Of a stretch of DNA of 41,604 bases, positions 14,932 to 23,400 are shown in pieces. Position 1 is the stretch's first letter. Every line of letters starts with the position of its first letter. Both the position numbers and the translations under genes were made by a program. Source of the DNA: Crocosphaera sp. (GTDB lineage: Bacteria; Cyanobacteriota; Cyanobacteriia; Cyanobacteriales; Microcystaceae); the NCBI GenBank assembly GCA_030064935.1, contig JASJEA010000059.1, positions 1 through 41,604 on the forward strand, read 5' to 3'. The notes beneath the pieces are model-generated. The model was given only the letters and a program-made list of their open reading frames with translations, did not search any database and was not told where the DNA came from.

Positions 14932-14955
14932 ACGGCCTTCTAGGCTGTCAATTTT
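14932..14955 (+). terminator. Weak intrinsic terminator of the small membrane protein gene
   Basis: ACGGCCT (14932-14938) pairs with AGGCTGT (14942-14948) with one G-U pair around a three-base loop, followed by ATTTTAA. It precedes the helicase start by about 40 bases, so some read-through is likely. Confidence 0.45.
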
Positions 14956-14991
14956 AATCCTTTATGTTCTAAGCGCAAATTCAAACAAAAA

Positions 14992-16461
14992 ATGGATCAA
15001 TATAATAAAATTAATTTAAAAATTGATTGGAAGCAATTAGTTCGAGAATATAAGAAAAAATATTCTAATTATAGAGTTCAGGAAAAAAAGAGATTTTATC
15101 AAGTATTTCCTCAAGTAAATCCTAAAATACCTGAAACAATTCAATTACGGGATTATCAACAGACAGCAATTATTAACTGGTTTAAAAATAAGGGAAGAGG
15201 AACTTTAAAAATGGCCACAGGAAGCGGTAAAACGATTACTGCTTTAGCCATCACTACAGAATTATATCAAAAAATAGGCTTACAAGTTTTATTAGTTGTT
15301 TGTCCATATCGTCATCTCGTTGTTCAGTGGGAAAAAGAATGTCAACGTTTTAATCTTAATCCCGTTTTAGCTTTTGAAAGTATTTATAATTGGCAGAGTA
15401 CCCTATGCAGAGAATTATATAAGATTCAATCTAATCAACAATCTTTTTTAACAATTATTACAACAAACTCAACCTTAATTAAGCAAGGATTCCAATCTCA
15501 AGTTAAATTTTTCCCTGACAAAACTTTGATTGTTGGTGATGAAGCACATCATTTAGGTTCCCCTAGTTTGGAAAGTCGTTTACCCCGCAATATTGGTCTA
15601 AGATTAGCCTTATCTGCTACTCCAGAAAGATATTTTGATGAAGAAGGAACCGAGGCATTATTAGACTATTTTGGAGCAGTTATTAAACCAGAATTTACTT
15701 TGAGTGATGCCATTAAAAAAAAGGCTTTAGTGCCTTATTTATACTATCCTATTTTTGTTAATTTAACAGAATCAGAAGCATTCATTTACGCTAAATTAAC
15801 CCAACGTATAGGTTGGGCATTAGGGAAAAATGAAACTTTGAAAAATAACGAAAATTTAACGGCTTTATTGATTCAGAGATCCCGTTTAATCGGCACAGCA
15901 GAAAACAAATTAACCGCCTTAAGAAATTTGATGAGAACTCACTTGAATACGAATCATACCTTATTTTATTGTGGAGATGGAACGTTAGACAATAATTTCA
16001 CTAACTATCAGAAACAAATTGAAGCTGTGACCCATATTTTAGGAAGAGAATTAGGTTATCGTGTTAATACATATACTACAGAAACAACCTTAGAAGAAAG
16101 AGAAAAAATATGTCAACAATTTAAAAAAGGAGACTTACAAGGATTAGTCGCCATTAAATGTTTAGATGAAGGCATAGATATTCCAGAAATACGACAAGCT
16201 GTAATTTTAGCCAGTAGTGCCAACCCCCGTCAATTTATTCAAAGAAGAGGACGAGTTTTACGACCCCATCCTCATAAAGAACAAGCGATTATCTATGATA
16301 TGATAGTTATGCCACCCGATTTAGAGCGACAAACTTGGGAGGTAGAACGAAATCTATTACGAAAAGAGTTAAAACGGTTTATGGAGTTTGCTAAAATAGC
16401 TAAAAATGCAGAAGAAGCAAGTCAAAAATTTATTGAAATTCAAGAAAAATATAACCTTTAA
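14992..16461 (+). CDS. Solitary superfamily 2 DEAH-box helicase
   Basis: The 489-residue protein has the complete set of SF2 motifs of the type III restriction/UvrB-like group. A Q-motif-like LRDYQQTAI is at 52-60, Walker A MATGSGKT ends at residue 81, DEAHH is at 183-187, LALSATPER is near 206, and motif V/VI is VAIKCLDEGIDIPE and QFIQRRGRVLRPH. It should be an ATP-dependent DNA translocase or helicase. The fold and length resemble helicases annotated as DNA phosphorothioation-linked restriction proteins, but no dnd gene is nearby. The N-terminal 50 residues are Lys-rich and may bind nucleic acid. The start is ATG with a poor ribosome binding site, and yebC follows 65 bases later on the same strand. 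Its function is open. Confidence 0.85.
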   Translation: MDQYNKINLKIDWKQLVREYKKKYSNYRVQEKKRFYQVFPQVNPKIPETIQLRDYQQTAIINWFKNKGRGTLKMATGSGKTITALAITTELYQKIGLQVLLVVCPYRHLVVQWEKECQRFNLNPVLAFESIYNWQSTLCRELYKIQSNQQSFLTIITTNSTLIKQGFQSQVKFFPDKTLIVGDEAHHLGSPSLESRLPRNIGLRLALSATPERYFDEEGTEALLDYFGAVIKPEFTLSDAIKKKALVPYLYYPIFVNLTESEAFIYAKLTQRIGWALGKNETLKNNENLTALLIQRSRLIGTAENKLTALRNLMRTHLNTNHTLFYCGDGTLDNNFTNYQKQIEAVTHILGRELGYRVNTYTTETTLEEREKICQQFKKGDLQGLVAIKCLDEGIDIPEIRQAVILASSANPRQFIQRRGRVLRPHPHKEQAIIYDMIVMPPDLERQTWEVERNLLRKELKRFMEFAKIAKNAEEASQKFIEIQEKYNL

Positions 16462-16526
16462 ACTTATTTATTCTTGATTCGTCCCTTCATCGGTAAAATC
16501 AATAAAATCAATCAAAACGTATTATT

Positions 16527-17294
16527 ATGGCAGGACATAGTAAGTGGGCTAATATTAAACGACAAAAAGAAAGAGTTGACGCAAAAAAGGGTAAAACCTT
16601 TGCTCAATTATCCCGCGCTATTATTGTAGCAGCTAAACACGGAACTCCTGATCCGGCCGGAAACTTTCAATTACGGACAGCCATCGAAAAAGCAAAAGCC
16701 GCCGGTATTCCTAATGATAACATTGAACGGGCGATCGCTAAGGGGGCAGGAACTTATGAAAATGACGATACTATCTACGAAGAAATTCGTTATGAAGGCT
16801 ATGGAGTAGGAGGCGTTGCCATCCTCATAGAAGCGTTTACTGATAATAGAAATCGCACCGCAGCAGACTTACGCTCTGCCTTCAACAAAAATGGAGGAAA
16901 CTTAGGGGAAACTGGATGTGTGAGTTGGATGTTTGCACAAAAAGGTGTGGTCAGGATTGAAGGGAATATTAATGAAAATGCCTTATTAGAAGCTTCAATG
17001 GAAGGAGAGGCCGAAACTTATGACTTATTTGAAGATGGGGATGAGCCGGGGGCAGAAGTCTTTACCGAAAGGCCAAACTTAGATACTTTAAGTCAAATTT
17101 TCAGTGATAAAGGTTTTAATGTTACTGAAGTTGAATTGAGATGGATTCCTAATAATGTAGTCGAGATTGATGACGGTGAACAAGCAAAATTGATTATTAA
17201 ATTAATTGAAGTTTTAGAATCTTTGGATGATGTGCAAAATGTAACTGCCAATTTTGAGATGTCTGATCAATTAATGACTTTAAGTTTAGCGTGA
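16527..17294 (+). CDS. YebC/PmpR family DNA- or ribosome-associated regulatory protein
   Basis: The 255-residue protein carries the full family sequence: MAGHSKWANIKRQKERVDA at the N-terminus, the GIPNDNIERAIAKGAG segment, and the central YEGYGVGGVAILIEAFTDNRNRT. YebC-family proteins are small three-domain proteins reported as transcription regulators and, more recently, as translation factors that help ribosomes at difficult sequences. Length and motifs are normal. It lies 65 bases after the helicase gene on the same strand and could be co-transcribed with it. A perfect terminator hairpin follows at 17337. Confidence 0.95.
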   Translation: MAGHSKWANIKRQKERVDAKKGKTFAQLSRAIIVAAKHGTPDPAGNFQLRTAIEKAKAAGIPNDNIERAIAKGAGTYENDDTIYEEIRYEGYGVGGVAILIEAFTDNRNRTAADLRSAFNKNGGNLGETGCVSWMFAQKGVVRIEGNINENALLEASMEGEAETYDLFEDGDEPGAEVFTERPNLDTLSQIFSDKGFNVTEVELRWIPNNVVEIDDGEQAKLIIKLIEVLESLDDVQNVTANFEMSDQLMTLSLA

Positions 17295-17336
17295 ATATTT
17301 ATCTTGTTCTGATCTGGGTTTAGTATTACGGAGTAT

Positions 17337-17363
17337 TAGGGGCTTAATAATATTAAGCCCCTA
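17337..17363. terminator. Strong bidirectional terminator between yebC and the ABC permease gene
   Basis: TAGGGGCTTAAT pairs perfectly with ATTAAGCCCCTA around a three-base loop. The two flanking genes converge here, so it probably stops both transcripts. Confidence 0.75.
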
Positions 17364-17402
17364 CAAACTCATTTTATTGAATTAAGTTTGAATTTGAATG
17401 TC

Positions 17403-19151
17403 CTAACTAATTTTTGTACTGCTATACTCCTTAGAACTTGCTAAAAAGTGGGTTTGAGATTCTCCTGCTTTTTGCAAGTGCTTACTCATTTCAAACACCC
17501 CTAATACAATCATGATCCATTCAATGAGTAAGGGGGCAACAACAGATGTCACCGTTAAGGTTTGTGAATAATTCTCGAAAACCACTAAACTGAAAATTGT
17601 AAAAAACCAAGGGCTCGAAAAATCATCAGGACTAAGCTCTAACAAGCCAAACAAAATAGGTGGAATTACCATTAAGAGTGCAATGACAGCAGTAGCTATT
17701 AAACTGGGTTTTGGGAGTTTAAATAAGAGGATTCTTTGACCCACAATACCATAAAATATCAGTATATTTGAGGTAATAAATAGCCCCAATAAAATTTCCC
17801 AAGGATTGTGCAATGGTACTAGGAAAATACTAGGAATAATATAAGCCAGAAGAATCACTAGATTCAAGGTTATTGCTAAAGTTGAAGGACTTTTTTCTCC
17901 TAAGATTAAATCTTGTAGCAAAGAACGGCTATGTTTAGGATTTTGGTGGCGATATCTTGCCCAATCATGTAATACTTGACGCTGGGGACTAAGGGCAACC
18001 ATCAATAAACAAGCAAAGATGACAATGAAGATTTGTAAAATGATTAGATTTTCAAAAAGATGATGTTCAAAGCGTCCATGACGTCCTGATTGAAAAACAA
18101 ATCCTGTGGTAATAGCAATAAAACTAACAGAGATACCATAACTATTGATTTTACTTAACCAGGTAGTATTTGGAGTGCGAAAACGGCGGTTTAAAGCTTG
18201 ATTAATCCAATAAGTCCATAACAGATAATTGGCAAAAATAAAGCTGATTCCTAACCAAGAATTGTCCCAAAATTGTTTACCATACCAAGCAAAATTATTC
18301 AGGGTTTCATAATCAAGATCGACTGTTTTAACAGGAATATAAGTGGACTTAACTAGATAAGATAATAAGGTCCCTGGATAAAACAGCATCATCCAATCGA
18401 AAGGATTATGGAAAATAAAATCATGACCAGAAAGAAGAATGCTGGTAGTAAAAATCAGGAATTGTAAAATAATTCCACTACCAAGAAAAGATTGAAATCC
18501 CCCTAACCCTGAACTAATTAAACCAAAAAATAAGGATAGACTAAAGAAAAAAGCACAACTTATAAGAATTCCTCCATAGTAAGACAAAATTAAACCAGGA
18601 GCAATGTGTGCTTGCAATCCAGCTAGTAAATGTAAGGGAAATAAAAGGAGGCACAAAAAGTAGATAATAGAGGGAACTCCTAATATTTTTCCCAGAAAAA
18701 TATTGTTAGAAGAACGAGGACTTAAACGAATGAAATTTAGAGTGCCTCTGTTTTCTTCTTTTGATAAATCAGCAATTAGTAAATAAGTTCCCGCAGCTAA
18801 TAGAATAAACAAACCAATGACACTAAGAGATTTAAAAATATCTAACCACCAAAGTTGCCAATTAATAACCCAATTTCCCAATAAATCTGGTATACAATAG
18901 AGTTGTTTATAAGGGGCATAAGCATTTGGGGGTGGGGTAGCAGTACAATAGCGACTATATTGCAAATCAGGGGCATTGATTACGTTAGGATCAATAGGTA
19001 GCTTTCCACTATATGTTAATAATAGTAAAATTTGAATGCCAATAGCAATAACGGCTGCAATCGATAAATTACGAGTTTTTAAGCGTCCTTTTAATTCTCG
19101 AAATAATTGGGGATTCCAGTCTCCAATTTTATCAAAATAAGTGAGTAGCAT
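17403..19151 (-). CDS. ABC-2 type transporter permease
   Basis: The 582-residue integral membrane protein has about ten or more hydrophobic segments. The order is an amphipathic N-terminus (NPQLFRELKGRLKTRN), a first helix at about 30-50, a large loop, then the helix group from about 115 to 270 with the ABC-2 typical LLIADLSKEENRGTLNFIRLSPRSSNN loop (quoted region near 125-151, in two parts). It pairs with the ATPase gene 69 bases upstream on the same strand, so together they form an export ABC transporter. The substrate is unknown; nothing nearby suggests a drug or polysaccharide locus. The start is ATG. Confidence 0.85.
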   Translation of the reverse strand: MLLTYFDKIGDWNPQLFRELKGRLKTRNLSIAAVIAIGIQILLLLTYSGKLPIDPNVINAPDLQYSRYCTATPPPNAYAPYKQLYCIPDLLGNWVINWQLWWLDIFKSLSVIGLFILLAAGTYLLIADLSKEENRGTLNFIRLSPRSSNNIFLGKILGVPSIIYFLCLLLFPLHLLAGLQAHIAPGLILSYYGGILISCAFFFSLSLFFGLISSGLGGFQSFLGSGIILQFLIFTTSILLSGHDFIFHNPFDWMMLFYPGTLLSYLVKSTYIPVKTVDLDYETLNNFAWYGKQFWDNSWLGISFIFANYLLWTYWINQALNRRFRTPNTTWLSKINSYGISVSFIAITTGFVFQSGRHGRFEHHLFENLIILQIFIVIFACLLMVALSPQRQVLHDWARYRHQNPKHSRSLLQDLILGEKSPSTLAITLNLVILLAYIIPSIFLVPLHNPWEILLGLFITSNILIFYGIVGQRILLFKLPKPSLIATAVIALLMVIPPILFGLLELSPDDFSSPWFFTIFSLVVFENYSQTLTVTSVVAPLLIEWIMIVLGVFEMSKHLQKAGESQTHFLASSKEYSSTKIS

Positions 19152-19220
19152 AAACTTGAGTCTCCTCTTTTTGGGTGGTGTTGACGTTGATAAGATATCG
19201 TCGTTAACGACAGGGTTTAA

Positions 19221-20171
19221 TTATGAGGCTTGTTGATGACCTAAATTGAGAAAGATCGATTCTAAGTCTTCTTGAGTACAATGAAATTCAGCAATGGGAA
19301 GCCCTTGATTGATGAGATATTTTAACAATTCTGCACTCTCTTCATCTCGTCCTGAAAAATTCACCCGCAAACTATTTGTGTGGGGCATGATTTCCCAAGT
19401 TTCGACTTGAGCAAATTGTTTGATTTCTATTTCTAAGCGTTCTAAATTTCCTAAGGTTTTGATAATGATTTGTTGATGGGATAACCTTTCATAAAGGTCT
19501 TTTAAGGTGGTACTTTCCACTAAACATCCCAATTCCATAATACCAATAGATGTACATAATTCAGCTAAATCACTCAAAACATGAGAAGAAATTAAGATAG
19601 TTATCCCTGCCGTTTGTAAGACTCTAATGATTTCTCTAAACTGCATCCTAGCAATAGGATCTAAACCAGAAACTGGTTCATCTAATAACAATAAAACGGG
19701 ATCATGTAAAATGGTTCTGGCTAAACTTAAACGCTGTTTCATCCCCCGTGATAGGTTTTTGATTTTACTGTTTCTTTTACTGGTTAATTGAACTAATTCT
19801 AGGATTTCTTGAAGACGACGATGACGGTGGGGGGATTTAAGATGATAGAGTCTAGCAAAATAGTCTAAATAATCCCAAACATTTAGGTCTTCATATAAGG
19901 GAAAATCATCGGGAAGATAGCCTAGTTTTTGTTTGAGATGGGGACGACTATTGTCTCTTAATAAGCGATCGCCATAGATATAAATTTCTCCCGTGGTGGG
20001 TTCTTCTGCGGCTGCTAACATTCGGATTAATGTGGTTTTTCCAGCACCATTAGGTCCAATTAATCCATAGACTTCCCCCGCCTCGACTTCTAATTCCAAC
20101 TTATTGACAGCAATATGACGCTCAAATTGCTTGGTTAGGTTGGCCGTAGCGATCGCTAATTCTTTGGTCAT
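19221..20171 (-). CDS. ABC transporter ATP-binding protein
   Basis: The 316-residue ATPase has Walker A GPNGAGKTT (near residue 40), the signature LSRGMKQRLSLA, Walker B LLLLDEPVSGLDP and the switch histidine in ISSHVLSDL. Its C-terminal 90 residues form the accessory domain common to ABC-2/DrrA-type exporters. The start at 20171 is an ATG preceded by AAGGGGAA; a TTG at 20189 would add six residues and is less likely. It is upstream of its permease gene in an apparent two-gene operon and is divergent from the tamB-like gene. Confidence 0.92.
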   Translation of the reverse strand: MTKELAIATANLTKQFERHIAVNKLELEVEAGEVYGLIGPNGAGKTTLIRMLAAAEEPTTGEIYIYGDRLLRDNSRPHLKQKLGYLPDDFPLYEDLNVWDYLDYFARLYHLKSPHRHRRLQEILELVQLTSKRNSKIKNLSRGMKQRLSLARTILHDPVLLLLDEPVSGLDPIARMQFREIIRVLQTAGITILISSHVLSDLAELCTSIGIMELGCLVESTTLKDLYERLSHQQIIIKTLGNLERLEIEIKQFAQVETWEIMPHTNSLRVNFSGRDEESAELLKYLINQGLPIAEFHCTQEDLESIFLNLGHQQAS

Positions 20172-20256
20172 CGGATTCCCCTTTGACAATGATTCATAAG
20201 CCTAGCTTAGCTTTTTATAAGCGAAAATGACTACTCTAGGTCGATATTAATCTTTT

Positions 20257-20270
20257 ATATTGCGCAATAT
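20257..20270. promoter_or_regulatory. 14-base palindrome in the divergent exporter/tamB promoter region
   Basis: ATATTGCGCAATAT is a perfect palindrome about 85 bases upstream of the ATPase start and 185 bases upstream of the tamB start. It is followed by a near half-repeat TGGGCAAT. It could be an operator for either gene, but no regulator can be named and the AT-rich ends make chance possible. Confidence 0.3.
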
Positions 20271-20453
20271 TGGGCAATGTGTGCGCTAAAGTAATTTGAA
20301 TTAATATTTTTGTAACTTTGTCGACATAATTCACTTTAGGTTGATTATTAAAGCTAAAGTTCGTTATCATGTTCGTCAAGATTAACCTACAGTTACGGTC
20401 ATACTGTGCTAATAGGTTACTCTCTTTTGGTGAGGAGTGTTCGACACGGAATT

Positions 20454-23400
20454 ATGACTAATTTACCCCCCAGCCCACCCCCAGATCCTTCTGGGGGAGG
20501 TACAAGTGTTTTTCGCAAGTTGGTTAATTTTATTAAAAAACCCTCTACCATCATTACAGGTGGGGTGTTATTTTCTTTGGGGATTGGGACATACGCAGGT
20601 GTTAATTATTTTGTCTATCAAAAGTTATCCCCTCTCTTATCAACGGAGTTGAGTAAAGTATTAGAAAGAGAGGTAAGAGTTGGAGAGGTTGAAAGTTTTT
20701 CTTTGAACAGGATTCGCATTGGACGTTCTTCTATTCCCACCACAGAAACAGATTCTGATCGGGCTGATATTGAGGGACTAACGGTTCAATTTAATCCTTT
20801 GCCTCTTTTAATGGGACAACCGTTAGATGTTGATATTACCATCGACGATCCTAATTTATATATAGAACAAGATTCGTCAGGAGAATGGGTAAAATTACCA
20901 GAATTTGAAGAAGGAAAAGAGCTAAATTTACCCATTGATATTCGGGCTGATATTATTCTCAATAATGCTAACATTTCTATCCTTCCTCAAGGTTTTGACG
21001 AACTGGTTAAACTGAAAGCGGATGGCAAGGCCGGATATATTTATAAATCTAATGATGATCAAGTTGTTAGTTATAATTTAGATGTTGATTTACTCAGTAG
21101 TGCCGTAAACATTGAAGGGAAAACAAATATCAAATCATGGCAAACTGAAGCTCAATTGATGATTTCTCAATTATCGTTGCCTGAATTAGCTGGATTAATT
21201 CCTGATTTACCTGTTAGTATAAAAGAAGGTTTGATCGAGAGCAATTTAAACATTAACTTACCTTCCTTAGAAGGAATAGAAGCAACAGAAGGATTGGGAA
21301 AATTTGAAATTTCTGATCTTGAAGCAGCCCTGAAACCTTTAAAGGTTCCTATAACCCTTAGTTTAGGACTGGAATTTTTAGGAAAAAGCGTTAATTTTAG
21401 GGATACTCGATTAAGTTTAGGGGAGTTTAATACGGATGTTGAAGGGTCAGTAAATTGGCAAGATGGTTATAATATTGATATTAATGTGAATCCATTTCTT
21501 CTCAGTAATTTATCCAAGATTTTAGAGATTAAGTTACCTATTAATTTACAGGGAGAAATTGGAGGCAAAATAAGTTTAAGAGGAGAAATAAAGAACCCGA
21601 TTTTAACAGGCAGCATTAACAATACTCAAACATTATTAATAGAGAAAACAGCCATCCGAGATTTTAAAACTGTCTTTCAAGCAACCTTAAATCAAATCAA
21701 TCTTCAACAATTACAAATTAAACCAATAGTCGGTGGTGATATTACTGCAACAGGAAAAGTTGATTTAGGCATTCTAGAAGCCTTAGAAGAAAACAGAAAA
21801 ATAGATTGGCAAAAGATGCCCATTGCTCTAGCATTTACAGCAAATTTACCAGGAGAAAAGTTAGCCCAACCTTATTATCAGTCTCCTCAAAATGTTAGTA
21901 TTGGAACCATTACTGCTAAAGGTCAAGTGGGGGGTGAATTAGGAGATCCAAAAGGAAAAATAGAATGGTCTGCCCCTGGTATTATAAATGTTTCAGGGGA
22001 AAATATTTCAGGTAGAGGTTCTATTCTTTTAGGGAATAAAAATATCTTAATTCAAGATACTGTTTTAAGCTCTAATCAAGGCAATATTACAGTACAAGGA
22101 TTAGGAAATATCGATAAAAAACAATGGCAAACTTTGATTAAAGCTAATCAATTCTCCCTTAATCCTTTTGTCGAACTTGCTTGTTCTTTCGTCCCGTGTA
22201 ATAACGAAATTTTAAGCCAAACTGTTACCCTCAGTAGTGGCAATATTAATCTTACCGGAAAACTCGATAATTTTGCTCTCGATACCATTAAAAGCCAAGG
22301 AAACCTGAATCTACAGATAGGACAAGGTGCGATCGCTTTAGAAACAGCCTTATCTCAAGGAAATATTAGTGGAAGGGCAGTAGTTTCTGGCTTACCCCTT
22401 GATCCATACATTCCTAATGTAACTGTTCCTGTACAACTCAATAGAAGCAATGTCAATCTATCGGGTTCCCTCACCAATATCTTCCAAAATGGACAGTTGA
22501 ACATTAACCGTCTCAATGTCAATGGTAATGTACAGTTAAGTGTCAACCGAAGCCCCATTAACGCGAATATAGAGGTCAGTAACGGTATTTTAACTACTTT
22601 AGCTCAAGTGGGAACCATTGCCCTCAACCCTATCATTGCCAACTTACCGGTACAATCAACTTTAGTCAGCAGTGATATTATTCTCACGGGCAACCTCAAC
22701 TCTCTCCTGTCTTCCCTAGGCGACACCCCCGATATTAGTAGTTTTCGGGGCAATGCTGATGTAAAATTAACGGTAGATGGTAGTCCTATCAACGTCGTTG
22801 GTGACTTAGGCAGTGGTCAAGTTCGAGGGGTGGTAGACCTTTCTGGCTTATCCTTGGATAATCTGGTTCCTAACTTGCCCATTACTGCTCAATTAGTGGG
22901 AGGGCAAGCGATCGTTTCTAGTCAAGTTCTACCTCTACTCTCCACAAAACCCGATCTTAGTACCGCCCAAGCACTCGTTAACCTACAACTGGCAACCGCA
23001 GACGGAACTATCGACACTTTAACCCGTTTACAAAATAATCAGTGGACAAGCGAAATCACTGCATCTAACCTCAAACCTGCACTGATTCTGACTCAAATTC
23101 TTCCAGATGCCCCAAAAGTTGATATAAATGACTTAAATGCTGAAATTTCTCTTTCAGGCAGTATCTCCAGCCTTTTCGACGAGGGTGGAATTTTACCGAT
23201 TAATGCCAACAATATTACAGTTCAGGCCGATGGACAAAGCTTAAATGCCACTGGGCAGATTCTCGTTTCCAACCCCCTCACTGCCCCAGATGCCACGGTT
23301 AACCTTTCTGTAGAAGCCACTTCCACCCTAGATGATTTACCCTTAACTCAACTCATTTCCTTAGTTCCTCTAGAACAAGACTTTCTCCCCGAAGAACTAG

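Noticed and set aside
20425-20445. Yfr1-like ACTCCTCAC motif on the minus strand
   Set aside because: The motif overlaps the tamB ribosome-binding region (GGTGAGGAG) and lacks the two flanking hairpins of Yfr1.
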